A stretch of 64,000 bases of DNA from Hyaloraphidium curvatum (Eukaryota > Monoblepharomycota > Hyaloraphidiomycetes > Hyaloraphidiales > Hyaloraphidiaceae), in contig JAIVFI010000019.1 of assembly GCA_025558095.1 (NCBI GenBank), forward strand, positions 558,001 to 622,000. The letters are read 5' to 3'. The notes beneath the pieces are model-generated. The model saw only the letters and a list, made by a program, of their open reading frames with translations, made no database searches and was not told the DNA's origin. Each line of letters opens with the position of its first letter. Within the stretch, counting starts at the first letter, position 1. The position numbers were made by a program, and so were the translations under genes. Shown here in pieces: positions 9,894 through 21,097 of this stretch.

Positions 9894-12621
9894 ATGCCGG
9901 GCGAGACGCGGCGTCCTCTCTGGGGCGCCCGCAGCGCGCCACCGGGCCTCCACAGCCGAGCGCTCGCCGCTCTCTCCCTCCTCGTGCTCGGCTCCGCTTC
10001 ATGTGCCGCCCGACTTTGTATCGACGAACCGCCGATGGGAGAGGTCTTCTCGACCGGCGTCGACGCGAAGTGGGTGCTGGCCCGCCCGACCCCGCGCACG
10101 CCGCGCTGATCTCGCCCCCAAGCAACATGGCGCTGCCTTCGGGCGTCCTCGAGCGAAACTGGCGCGCATCGCCGGCCTTCCCCGGCGGCCCGACGGCCAA
10201 CACCACCATCGTCGGGTGGCGGAACCCGGCAAACGACACGGACCTCCCCCTCACGTGGAACCTCACGGCGGCGACGACCAACTACCTGGGCTGGCAGCTG
10301 CACTCGCGTTGGATATCGTACGGCGGCCTGCCGGTCGTGCAGAAGCCCGTGCCCGTCGGCCAGTACTTTTTTGACTCGAACTTCATCGACATGAGCGCTT
10401 GCGAAAACGCGCCGGGCGAGCCCATCAACTACGCGATAAACGGTGTGCACATCCATCCGCTGCAACGATGTTCTCGCTCCTCATGTGATCGATCAGGAAA
10501 CTTCGTTTCCGACGGGCCGGCGTCTCTTTGGCTCCACAACGGCACCTGGATGACGCCTATTGTGGGTTCGGGGAGCAGCGGTTGGAGCGACCCGACCTTC
10601 TTCACCATCCCAGGCATGCGCCCCGGCACGGCGGCGATTCTCATTTGAGCTTACGGTGCCGTCCTTTAGGGACCTATTTCTCCGGCGCCAGGGCGGGCGC
10701 GCGGTACTTCATCCGCGCGATCGTCAACAACACGGACAGCGACCAGCCTTCCCCCGTCGGCATCCGCTTCCAGTTCGACGGCTGGGCGAGGGTCAATCCC
10801 CTGGCAGCACCAGCATGGTGCGTCGCCCCGCCCGCACGCAGCCCCACCTCCCTGACCGACCCTGCCGCAGCATGCCCTTGTTCCCCGGCCGCTACATCAT
10901 CGTCCGCAGGAACACCACCTCGGGCCTGCTCCTCTGCAACAGGGCCAGCAACGACCACCTCAACAGCTCTCAGGCGCCCGTCGGCACCTGCAACGTCTAC
11001 GTCGACGGCTCGTGCCACGTCCCCGAAGATCCGCGCAGGTGGTCGCCCTGGAAACACTGGTGGGGCTACCCGTGCAACGGGACCGGCACGGACAGGGACG
11101 TGCCGCGGGGCTGGTGCGAGGCCGCGTGGGCGTTCATGGGTTCGCCGGACGCGCAGCCGCCCTTCCCGCCCGCGGTGCGCGCGGCGGTGCCGGAAACCGG
11201 AGGCGGAGGACCGCCGATCGCGGCGATTGTCGGAGGGGTGGTGGGCGGGCTGGCTGTGGTCGGCGGAGTCGTGGCCGCGGTGATCCTGCTGCGGCGGCGG
11301 GGCGCGAAAGCCAAGGACGCGGACGTGTCCGAGCGGGGCAGCGAGAACGACGGCAGCTGGGCCAAAGGGCAACCCAAGGAACTCGATTCAGGCGACCGCA
11401 AACTCGATCCCGCGGCGATCGGGAACGGGGAGTACAGCGTCCCTAGCAACGGCGACGATGCAGCCGTGCCCATTCGCCAGACGCCGGTGCCGGTCTACAG
11501 CAGCGGTTCTTTCGCCGCGTCGGAGAGCACTGCTAGGAACTACGCCGCCCCCGGCGATTCTGCCACTGCCGTGCCGAGCAACGGCACCAAGAGCTCCGCC
11601 GAAGCTCCGTCGTCCATGGCCACGCTGGCCATGGCCACCCTGCAGGAACCCGTGTCGGCCGGCCCCCTCGCCCCGCTGGAATCCAGCAGGCTGCTCATCG
11701 CCGAGGCCGACGTGTCGTACGACCGCGCCAAGGTCCTGGGGCAGGGTTCCTTCGCGGTCGTCTACGAAGGCACGCTGCTGGGTTCCACGAGGGTCGCGGT
11801 CAAGGTGCTGCGGAGCGCGCTGGTGGACAAGGCCACGTCGCGCGCGTTCGCGAGGGAGGTGGGGAACTGGGAAGGCCTGGCGCAGAGGAACAGTGGGTGC
11901 GCTCGTTGCTCCGTCTGTCCGGATTTGATGCTTCTATCCGCCGCAGTCCTCCCGCTCCTTGCGTTCTGCATTTCCCCGCCGATGCTCATCTCCGAGATCG
12001 CGGACGGCGGTAACCTGCGCCAGTACCTCGGCCGCCGATCGTGGGACCAGCCCCTCGGCCTCCGCCTCCTGGTCGATGTGGTCCGCGGCATGGCCTACCT
12101 CCACTCCAAGGGCATCCTCCACGGCGATCTCAAGTCCGTCAACGTGCTCGTCGACGGCTCCCGCGCGCTCGTGTGCGACTTTGGGCTGTCGAGGTTCCGC
12201 CACCCGGCCCTCGGAACGGCGACCGAGACGGCCGGCCCGGCGATGGGCACGGTAGGGTTCATGGCGCCGGAGATGTTCACGGGGGCGCCGCTGAGGGCGC
12301 CGGCGGACGTGTACGCGTTCGGCATGACCTGCTTCGAGGTGGTCAGCGGGGGGGGGATGCCGTTCGGGGAGGGGGTGAACGCCATGGCGGTACGTTCCTC
12401 TCGTGGGCCCGTTGTGCAGTGGATTCACGCCCGCTCGATGTGTCCAGGCAATGTACCAGGTCGTTTTCGAGAAGGCGAGGCCCGAGAGGCCCCAGGGCGT
12501 GCAGGACGGGATGTGGGCGCTGATGGAACGGTGCTGGAGGCACGAGGCGGGCGATCGGTCCACGTTCGTGGAAGTGACAAGCGAGCTGGAGGCGCTAGTT
12601 ATCCCTGGAAGCTCGGAATGA
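9894..12621 (+). CDS. Receptor-like protein kinase (TKL group), type I membrane protein
   Basis: About 783 aa in seven exons: 9894-10069, 10123-10442, 10497 to about 10565, 10670-10817, 10871-11892, 11947-12389, 12448-12621. The third donor is uncertain; 10580 also keeps frame. The N-terminus has a hydrophobic signal (ALAALSLLVLGSASC). An unrecognised Cys/Trp-rich ectodomain with NxT sites follows, then a Gly/Val/Ala membrane span (AAIVGGVVGGLAVVGGVVAA) and basic stop-transfer. The kinase domain keeps its key motifs: LGQGSFAVVYEG loop, VAVKVL lysine, HGDLKSVNVL catalytic loop with its Asp, CDFGLSRF and MAPEMF. HGD in place of HRD occurs in tyrosine-kinase-like enzymes. It should be active. 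Ligand and pathway unknown. Confidence 0.75.
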
Positions 12622-13194
12622 TCGGATTCGATACATTTAGCAAACTATTTACACCACTTGATGCGGCCTCGCAGTTGCCGCTCGTGCTGCCTGATGGGCT
12701 GCCTGCTGATGGGCCGAGAAAGCGAACGAGACTCTTGATGTGTTCACATCTCTACGGGCCTCCTATAGAACGTGTAAGACGGTTCCAAATCAGAATTGCG
12801 CACAGTTTGGGCAAGGTCGCGGGCCGCCATTCTTGGACCTTTGAACGCTGGAGTGATTTAGCAATGCTGGGAAGCGGGATGATGGGCGGGTGGCAGCCGG
12901 CGCGCCGCGATTGCAGGGGCGGGAGCCGCCATCTCCGCTCGCCGGCCGAGCTGGGCAAGGACGCTATCGGAAGAACTTGTTGGACGGTACGCATATCTCA
13001 CGGCATTACATCGGACGGGTTGGCCGTCGGAGGAATAATCGGCTTTTCGAGTTCAGCCAGCCGCGCACCCCAGCCGCCGCTGCGAGCCCGCTGCGGGCGG
13101 CCCTCCGCCCCACTCGGAAACTTCCTCCCGCGCCCCGGGCGGCTCGAGGCGGTGGCATTTATTGAGCGGCGGAGCCAAGGACGGACACAACACA
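12622..13194. other. Intergenic, no gene seen
   Basis: 573 bases between the kinase stop and the cysteine-rich secreted protein. Presumed terminator and promoter sequence; nothing else recognised. Confidence 0.45.
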
Positions 13195-16100
13195 ATGCGT
13201 CCTCTCGCCATCGCCATTTTCCTCGCGCTGTCGGTGGGCGTGGCCGGTGCGGTGCCCGCGCCGCGGGGCGTCACCCCGCAGGCCGCCGCCGCCGCCGCGG
13301 ACGCCATCTCGGCGTCGCGGCTCGGCGAGGCGTGCGCGGCGTCGACGTACTCCGAGTGCACGACGGGGTGCTGCGTCGGCGGCGCCTGCGCGGCCCACGA
13401 CGTCTGCTGGCCGGGCGGCTCCAACCGCGACGCGCGCTGCACGGCGTCGACGTGGCAGCAGTGCGACTCGGGCTGCTGCTCCGCGGGCCGGTGCGCCCAC
13501 CCGTCGGCGTGCTTCCCCGTCGCGATGGGCGCGCGCCGCGGCTCCGCCTGCGCGGAGTCGGCCGCCTGCGCGTCGGGCTGCTGCGCAAGCGGCGTCTGCG
13601 CGGCCGTCGCAGAGTGCTTCGGCGAGAAGGGCGGCCCCGCCGTGCTGCCGCTGGCCGAGCTGCTGCCGGGCTCCAACGCAAGCTGCACCCGCGACTACGC
13701 CGGCCTCGCCTCGCACGGCATCGCGTGCCCGTGCGACCACGTCTTCGTCTGCGGGCAGTGCATCCCGGCAAACTCGGAGCTGCTGCCGGCCGTCGCGCCG
13801 CTCAACAGGCACTGCGACCGCGCCGCCGAGATCATCGCCGCCTGGCGCAACTCGCGCACCCCGCCGCCCGCACCCCGGGCCGCGCGCACCAAGCGGGCCC
13901 CGACACCCCGTGGCATGGGCGCGCCGTGCTTCACCACGTCGACCGAAACGGCCTACTATGGTTCGTGTGCGGGCTGCCCGTCCCTGTCCGCGCCACGCAG
14001 TAACCACCGAAGCAAACAGGCAAGGTCGCCTACAGCGGCTGCGACGCCTCCTACACGTGCGACGCGGTGCTGAAGGTATGCGTCGACAAGCCCACGCCGC
14101 TGCGCCACCCCTCTTTCGCGTGCCCGCAGGGCAACAACACGGACTCGGCGAAACGGACCTTCAGCAAGCTCGATCCCGTGCTCGGCCCCTATCTCGACAC
14201 CGCCAACATCGCCGTGCCGCCCGGCACTTGCCAGCTCTGCTACGACAAGGGCGTCTTCGTCCGCGACTGCCCGCCCGGCACCGCGTGCGACGTTGCCCAG
14301 TACCAGTCGGCCCTGTGCCTGCCCATCGTGCGCACCGAGTACGACGCCCACGCGGACGGCTCCGCGGACTGCTCCGGCACGCAGCCCGAGGGCGCCAGGG
14401 TCTCCAAGCCCTCCGAGTGCGCCAGCTGCTGGGCCGACTCGCGCACCTCCGCGTGCGGCCCGCCGCCGACGGGCTTCCTCGCCGCCGTCGAGGCCGTCCC
14501 GCGGGGCCGCCTCCTCTACCCGCTGCCCCCCGACTTCTACCGGCCCGAGGACGTGCTGCGCTCCGACGGCCTCTCGGGGTTCCGCAACTACTTTGACGTC
14601 GACGAGTACCTGGCGACGTACCGGTACGCCTCGTGCGCCGCCACCAAAGGCAAAAGCGCGGACCTGCGGCTCGGGTACTGGGACGCGGGCAACTTTGCCG
14701 ACGGCGCGTCGGCGCTCGCCGACTGGACCGCCGCGTGGGAGACGGCCTTCGCCAAGGAATGCGACTGCAAGAACGGCAACTACCCCCGCTGGCCCAAGGC
14801 ACCGCAGCGCCGGGGCGCCGGCCCCGCGCGGCGATCGCCCGATTCCTGCCCCGGCATCGACCGCTTCTGCCTCCCCTTCATGGAAACCTGCGCCGCGGGC
14901 GTGCCGACGGACGGCCGCGCCGCCATGGGCGACAAACTGCGGTGCCTGCCCGCGTGCGAGCTGCGGGAGGAGCTCGACTGGCTCGCGGGCCCGGCGGCGT
15001 GGATCGCGGCCGCGGAGAACCTGGCGGGGAACCTGTTCCGCGGCATGGAAAGCGCGCTGCGGGGCGCGGCGGAGATGGTGGCCGGCGCGGGCGCGGACGG
15101 GGCGGAGTTCAGGTTCGGACCCGGGCTGGCGGGCATGGTGCACTGGGCCTTTGCGGACGCCTGGGCCGACGCCGCGTACGTGGCGGCGTCGCTGCGCTCG
15201 GGGATCGACATCGGCACCGGCGACCGGGCGGCGACCAACGCATTCTGGGACCCCCTGCTAGCCTTCCTCGCGTCCTCGTCGCTGGACAACGCGGAGGGGA
15301 TCATGAACCGCACGGTGCCCGCCCGCGACGTGTTCTACGGGCTCTTTGGCGGCGCGGAGGAGGTGCCCCTGAGCGGGAGCGCGCTCAAGGCGTTCCTGCA
15401 GAGCTCGGGGGAGGCCACCGTCGCCGCGTTCCGGGAACGGATGGCGCGGGAGATACAGTCGGACCGGTACCGACTCTCGCGGTTCGCCAGCATGGACAAG
15501 GCGTCCGGGATCGGCATGGACAGGGCGGTGTACGCCAATGCCGACAGCGCGGGGCCGATCGTCAATGCGGTGGCGGCCGCGGCGAGGCAAAAGTACCTAA
15601 GGCAGATCATCCCCTCGTACTGGGACGCGTGCGTCGTGGACCAGTGGTACAGCTGGGTCAACACGGACGGGAGCAGCGTCGCTTGGTGGGTGGTCCGGGC
15701 CCGGCGGCGCGCACGCGGGATGCTGACGCGCTCCCTCCCGGCAGCGCGCTCGTGGATGCCGGCGCCTACGGCGTCTGCCCGGATTGGTGCGGCACCAGGC
15801 CGTCCGCCTCCCCCTTGCAGTACTCGGGCAACCCGGACTGGGCGTGGGGGATCGGCTCCGCCGACTTCCCCGACCTTTCGGCGCCCTGGTACCGCCTCAA
15901 GGAGCCGTCGAGCAAGGGCTTCAACATCCTCGAGAGCAAGACGACGAGCACCGTCGTGCGGTCGCACCACTGGTTCTGCCCGCGATCGGGATCGGGGGGC
16001 GGCGGGCCGGACGACGCCGCGTTCGTCGCGCTGGCGGCCGCCGCGGGGTGCAGGTTCGTCGACGGCGCAGAGGGGTGGCCCGCGGACTTCCGGCCGGGGC

Positions 16101-16324
16101 AATCGCGCGAGCTGGCGTGCGGGCCCGAGATGGCCAACGCGGGGTGGATCCAGTACTCGGGGGCCTACTTCGACCGGCCGTTCTACAACCGATGGGGGAA
16201 CAAGTTCTACCCAAACACCGACGACTGGGGATCGGACCCGGGGCCGTGGCGGCGGTCGGCCATGTCGTTTTCGTGGCTGGGGATGAAGCGCAAGGATCTC
16301 ACGCCGTGCGTGGATCACTACTAG
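13195..16324 (+). CDS. Large secreted cysteine-rich protein, unknown family
   Basis: 985 aa from four exons: 13195-13960, 14020-14075, 14130-15685 and 15745-16324 (introns 59, 54 and 59 nt, all in phase). A clear signal peptide (MRPLAIAIFLALSVGVAGA) leads into three short repeats of a C...C..CC..G.C...C type (about residues 45-135), resembling the small disulfide modules seen in dickkopf- or prokineticin-like and fungal carbohydrate-binding contexts. Further cysteine-rich stretches follow, then a largely helical region near 500-800 and a Trp/Tyr/Gly-rich C-terminus. There is no membrane anchor. I recognise no catalytic motif and cannot name the family. Extracellular or wall location is inferred from the signal and cysteines. 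Confidence 0.65.
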
Positions 16325-16466
16325 GACGGCTTGCTGCGGCGGTACTTGTCGGAGAGATGCTCGAGCAGATCGCGGAGGTGGACGTGGCGAGGAAGTGGGG
16401 AATATCATTCAACTATTGTGGGTCGAGGATTGCGAAACCGATTCCGAATTCGCCAGCCGAAACGAG

Positions 16467-18461
16467 ATGCTGGACCTCCTCCCTCCCGAAATCCTGCTCA
16501 TCGTCCTTTCCTCGCCCTGCCTGGATTTCGCGGACGCGTTTTTCCTGCGATTCCTCTGCCGGTCGGCGCGCGCTCCCGCCGCGGAAGCCTTCCTGGAACG
16601 CGTCCGCCGCGCCGCGCGCCGCAACGATGCGGCCGGATTCTGCCGCGCCGCGCTGGATATCCGCGGATCCGCAATGCGGCGCGCCGGCGCGGAGGAGTGC
16701 CTGGGCGCGCTGAGCGTCAGGTGCCTTTTGCGCCGGTGCGGGGTGCGCGCCGACTCGCTTTTCGCGCTCCGCGTGCTGGAGGACCTGTGCCGGGGCGACG
16801 AAGACGACGATTACGGCCGAAGCGTGGGGTTGATTCTCAAGGGGCTCGGGATCACCGTCGACGACGTGCCTTTGGTGGTCGACAACCTTCCACGCCTCCC
16901 TAGAGCCTCGTTCGACCCCGGGGACCTCCCGAACGTGCTGCGCGCCCCGGAGCTCCCGGGAAAGGATGTTGTCAAGGCCCTGGATAATGTTAGGAACGTA
17001 TCTTTTGACGTCAAGTGGCACACGGTCGGCGCGGTCGAGCAGTGGAATGCTTTCGCTCTGACCGACGGGCCCGAAGGGAAGACGGAGGCCGGGCTCGCCA
17101 GGATGCTGGAAGATGCGCGGAGGCTCGCTGCCGGCGATCTTTTTGGAACGTTCGAGCTGCTCTCGTTCTGGAGATCTTATTTTTCGGATGTTTTGCGCAT
17201 CGAGGACTACATCCTGGATCTCGGGTTCACTTGGCGGGAGCGCGGCATGATCATCGCTCGTTTCATTTCCTGGCGCGATTCGTCGTTAGGCTTTTTCGGG
17301 CTGCTCACCGACTACTTCGGACCGAACGGAGTGTCACGGAAGTCGTCGGACAGCGCCGCCTTCGTGGAAGAGGTTCTCAAGGGGTTCACGGAGATCGATT
17401 TCTCCGGTTTCTTTGACGAGAACGTGTGGCCCTCTTCCATGCAGTCGCAGGCGCCCGATTTCTTGCAGTACTGGGTGCGAACTGCCGATTCGCAGGACGC
17501 GCTGCGGTTTTTGCAAGCGCTGAACGGCCCCAAAACCTCCTCGTTGGACTTTGCGAGGCTGCGTTCCTTCCTCCTCATGGAGCATGTGGCTGTAGGCAGC
17601 GCTTGGCAGGCTGGTGTTGCCGAGTTCCTGCGCGACTCCTGGGATCTGGACGCGAAGCTCTGCGAAACCCTTCTCGGGGTTTTCGAGATTCAACGAGCGG
17701 ACCTGGCGGCCCTCATGATGAAGCGTCGTCGGGTTTTGGGGGAGCTCCAGCTAGATTGTGGCCTTTCGGATGTGCTTGAGCGCTATGCGGCCTTTGGTGG
17801 CGAAGCCGGGGAGCTCGCCGCCCGCGCACTGCTCCACGGCGTCGAGCCCTTGACCTTCTTCGAGAGAACCTACTACGAGTCCCCATCAGCAGAATCTGGT
17901 GCGGAGCTTGCCCGGAATGCGTGCTTGCAAATCCTAATGGCAGCGCGGAACTCGCGCGCCATCATGGGTATAAGCGATAAGGCTGAATCGTGGCCTTTGT
18001 ACCTTTCCTACTTTCTTTCCGCCTTCTTGACGACCGCGACGGACTTGCTCACGCCGAAGAGCTTCCGCGAGCTCGGCTTCGTGCTCGGAGGCTCGCTCCA
18101 CCTGATGGATCACGGCAACGACCTCTTTGCTGCGTTTGCCGAGGCACGATCACGCCATGCCTTCAAGTGCCGAGCCCACATCGCGGACTTCGTTGCTGGT
18201 CTGCTCTCTCCCGGCATCTTGTCCCTGTGGGCGGACAGCGATGCAGCCGATGCCCTGTTCGACGATACCCCCTTGGGATCGATGGATCTTGATTACCACA
18301 TCGATCTGGATGAGGAAGAGAAGTTCGAGGCTTTGACATGGGACCTGCTGTCCATGAAGGTCCACCCGGTCGGAACCCCGCTGGACTGGGGACCGGAAAG
18401 CCTCTCTGAGCGGAGGGAGCGGTGCATGGCGGGGATGCTCTCGATTTGCCACGACCGCTGA
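16467..18461 (+). CDS. F-box-like protein, single exon
   Basis: 664 aa with no intron. The reading frame extends upstream, but the first ATG is at 16467 and the F-box-like segment begins there: LLPPEILLIVLSSPCLDFADAFFLRFLCRSAR. F-box proteins dock substrates to SCF ubiquitin ligases through Skp1. The remaining ~600 residues are Leu/Phe/Asp-rich and helical, without recognisable repeats. Its stop is five bases from the stop of the convergent BTB gene. The F-box is assigned by pattern only; the substrate-binding part is unknown. Confidence 0.5.
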   Translation: MLDLLPPEILLIVLSSPCLDFADAFFLRFLCRSARAPAAEAFLERVRRAARRNDAAGFCRAALDIRGSAMRRAGAEECLGALSVRCLLRRCGVRADSLFALRVLEDLCRGDEDDDYGRSVGLILKGLGITVDDVPLVVDNLPRLPRASFDPGDLPNVLRAPELPGKDVVKALDNVRNVSFDVKWHTVGAVEQWNAFALTDGPEGKTEAGLARMLEDARRLAAGDLFGTFELLSFWRSYFSDVLRIEDYILDLGFTWRERGMIIARFISWRDSSLGFFGLLTDYFGPNGVSRKSSDSAAFVEEVLKGFTEIDFSGFFDENVWPSSMQSQAPDFLQYWVRTADSQDALRFLQALNGPKTSSLDFARLRSFLLMEHVAVGSAWQAGVAEFLRDSWDLDAKLCETLLGVFEIQRADLAALMMKRRRVLGELQLDCGLSDVLERYAAFGGEAGELAARALLHGVEPLTFFERTYYESPSAESGAELARNACLQILMAARNSRAIMGISDKAESWPLYLSYFLSAFLTTATDLLTPKSFRELGFVLGGSLHLMDHGNDLFAAFAEARSRHAFKCRAHIADFVAGLLSPGILSLWADSDAADALFDDTPLGSMDLDYHIDLDEEEKFEALTWDLLSMKVHPVGTPLDWGPESLSERRERCMAGMLSICHDR

Positions 18462-18466
18462 TTGGG

Positions 18467-19378
18467 CTACTGGATCCTCGCGCCGTTGAGCCTTGCGGTC
18501 ACGACGCGAATCTGAAGGCAAGAAATGAGCGAAGATCTCGGCGCGGTCGGAAGACTCACGTCGTGATCATCGCTCCTGCTGTATCTACCATACTGGATGT
18601 ACCTGTTTGCGGAATCGATGCTCTCCTGCAACGCCAGGGCCCTGCGTTCGGTATCCTCCCTGGTCCTCCTCTCCGTGGCCAGCTTCGATTCCAGGTCCCG
18701 CCGTCGGACCCTTTCCAGGCGGAATGCTGCTCTGGGCCCGTGGTCGGGATGCAGGGCGTCAACTCTGGTGACGACCTCGTCGAATGCTGCCGCGTCATCG
18801 AGCCCGGCGATCGCGTCAAGAAGCTTGTCCGAGATTTCGGTGATGCCGCGGCGGACCGTCACATAGAACGCCTCCCAGAAGCTGTTCTCTTCGTCGGGGA
18901 GCGGGAAGTCCCCGGAGACCGTCGTCCTCCGATCGAGCAGCTCGACGATCTCGGCGGTGAGGTTGGGCACGCCGTAGAAGTCGGCGACTTCGTGGAGCTG
19001 TTCGAGCTCGGAAGTCGATGCTTTCCTCGCGGCAGACTCCGGCTTCCTGTAGCACCATTTGAGGAACAAGCGAAGGATTCCCGAGTCAAACGGGGCTGGG
19101 ATCGCCTTTTGGGAGACAAATGAGAATCGGCGCGATCAGATGCTATTGAAGAGACCCACGTCATCATCGTCGTCGGACTTGGAGCTCGCAAACATGCCGA
19201 CAAGGACGGACGAGACCGCCGCCAGCGGCATCTTGTGGACGGAGAAGAGGATTCCGTCGCGTGACTTGATGAGCAGGTCGTCGGGTACCGGGAAGCCTTG
19301 GATCAGGAACTCCTCGACGCCGGACGGCGGGTCGCTCCATTTTTGACTGTTGCTCGAGTTTGTCGTCGTCGAGGGCAT
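18467..19378 (-). CDS. BTB/POZ-domain protein
   Basis: 285 aa from two exons, 19378-19160 and 19105-18467, joined across a 54-nt intron (GTGGGT...AAAAG). The N-terminal half is a BTB domain: DDLLIKSRDGILFSVHKMPLA, an Asp-run loop, then FDSGILRLFLKWCYRKPES and a helix pair ending DFYGVPNLTAEIVELL. The loss of frame in the middle is fully explained by the intron. The C-terminal half is a charged helical region, probably coiled coil. BTB proteins dimerise and often link substrates to Cul3 ligases. Start is separated from the divergent Bin3-like gene by about 144 bases, so both promoters share that gap. Confidence 0.8.
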
Positions 19379-19522
19379 TATGCTCTTCGGTCGCTTCCGC
19401 GGGAGTGGGAGTCGAAGGGGCTCTTGGGAGTTGCGACAATGCGCGAATCGCCACATCACCTCCTCTCCTGGATCCCATTCAACGCGTTCCAGTGACGAGC
19501 CCTTTTGGCGCACCTGTCTGCC

Positions 19523-20792
19523 ATGAGCTCCTCGAACCCGCGCCCGCCACCCTTCGCGCCGCGCGCGGTCCGGCTGCGCGAGCCGCCCACCGGCGCGCCG
19601 CCCGCGAAACGCGCGCGCGCCGACGCGCCGTTGCCCGCGGCCTCCCCCGCTGAGCCCCCGCCGCCCCCCGCGGCGCGCTTGGAGGGCGATGCGACGCGTC
19701 AGGACGCGCAGCCGCGCGAGGAAACCTTCTACAACCCGCGCCGCCGCAATCCGAAGACCCGAATCGCGCTCCCGTCGCAGGGCTCGGACGCTCCGCGGAA
19801 AAAACCAGCGTTCCCGCACGGCAACTACGATTCGTACTATGCGCACCGCGATCCCCACCGGACGGATCCTAGACTGGACGCGTGGGACGCCGCCTGGTTC
19901 GCGGGAAGGACGGTGCTCGATGTCGGCTGCAATGCCGGGCTGGTGGCAGTCGAAGTGGCCGCCAGGTTCGCTCCGCGGGCGGTGTTGGGGGTGGACATTG
20001 ATCCCGGGCTCGTTCGGAAGGCCGGAGGCGTGCTTGCTGCGCGGTATTCGCTCACGAAACCTGCGATCGCGTGGGACGCCGGCAAGGGGTGCATCGTGAA
20101 GCTGGAAGGGACCGCGGACGGGGCGCCTTACTTTCCCTTGTCGGCCATTGCTGCGCACGGGACGGTGCCGATAATCAGGCCGGAGAAGGTGCCGGTCATT
20201 GGAGCCGATGGCGAGGAGGAGCGACTCGAGGGATTCCCATGGAATGTCGAGTTTGCCGTCGGCGACTGGACGAAGGCGCCCGCGAGGAAGGTGGAGGCAG
20301 GTGAAAGGAAGCTAACAGGGGACGAGGAAGGGTCCTGGGATGTGGTCCTGGCGTTGGGTGTTCCGTCTCGGCGCCGCGATCTCTCTCATTGGGTCGTTCC
20401 GTTCTTCCAGCCTCGCCATAACGAAATGGATCCACCTCAACGGCGGCGATGCCGGTTTGCGCAAGTTCCTCGCCAAGCTCGCCGCAGTCCTTGCGCCGGG
20501 AGGCAGGCTTATCATCGAGGCCCAGCCGTGGGCATCGTACCTGAAGCGGACCAAGGAGTGGGACCTCTCGAAGCTGGAGATGCGGCCCGAAGGGACCCGC
20601 GGGGAGCTCGAAGGACTGGGCCTGGCGTGGGAGCGGACGGTGTCGGCGCCCGCAGCGGACGACGAGGCGGAGGCGGGCGGGAAAGCGCGGAAGACGGGTG
20701 CGTGCCTGTTGCCCTTGACGTCCAATTTGCCGGCTGATGGATCTTGCAAAGCATTCTCGGATAGGGAGATGATGGTATTCGTCAAGCCTTGA
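19523..20792 (+). CDS. Bin3/MePCE-type RNA 5'-phosphate methyltransferase
   Basis: Exons 19523-20352 and 20411-20792 (58-nt intron); 403 aa. A disordered Pro/Ala/Arg N-terminus precedes a SAM-dependent fold: FPHGNYDSYY entry motif, VLDVGCNAGLVAVEVA SAM-binding loop, GVDIDPGLV acidic strand, then a split DVVLA-LAITKWIHLN. The last is the hallmark of the Bin3 domain and appears only after splicing at donor GTTGGG. KRTKEW and LTSNLPADGSCKAFSDREMMVFVKP complete the domain. Family members cap the gamma-phosphate of 7SK, U6 or telomerase-type RNAs with a methyl group in the nucleus. A ~70-residue insertion lies between motifs (about residues 185-250). RNA target here is unknown. Confidence 0.85.
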
Positions 20793-21097
20793 CCATGACT
20801 GAGCTCCACAAGGCGTCGATGTCGATGAGTAATCGAGCCGTCGCCATCACAACTGCCTGGAGCGACGTGGATTGCCACATCCGCGGCCTCGATCACCGCA
20901 ACGCAACGCTACCTGCGGCCACCGAACCCTTCGGGGAATCCGGGCGATCGTCGTGCGGCCGGGCCGTGCGGCCGGAAGGGACCGACCGTTGCGACGTTCC
21001 AGAACCGATCGTAGGGACCGGTCCCTAGAGGACACAAGTACTTCAGGGAGCGTCCTCCCCACGCCCTCCATCACCAACGCTGCCGCAAACGACCACC
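20793..21097. other. Intergenic, promoter of surface-protein copy A
   Basis: 305 bases. From about 20969 to the ATG the sequence is duplicated upstream of copy B (from about 34127), so the promoter was copied with the gene. It contains the palindrome listed at 21012. Confidence 0.6.
21012..21027. promoter_or_regulatory. 16-bp perfect palindrome upstream of copy A
   Basis: TAGGGACCGGTCCCTA, 71 bases before the ATG of surface-protein copy A. The matching site in copy B (34171-34186) differs by one base and is no longer a perfect palindrome. A second GGGACCG half-like motif lies about 35 bases upstream in both copies. Could be a dimeric factor site; this is inference only. Confidence 0.3.

Noticed and set aside
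10560-14003. Continuous plus-strand frame of over 1,100 codons through the kinase and into the next gene
   Set aside because: Reading through introns gives nonsense after the kinase; two separate genes with signal peptides and correct splice phases explain the region.
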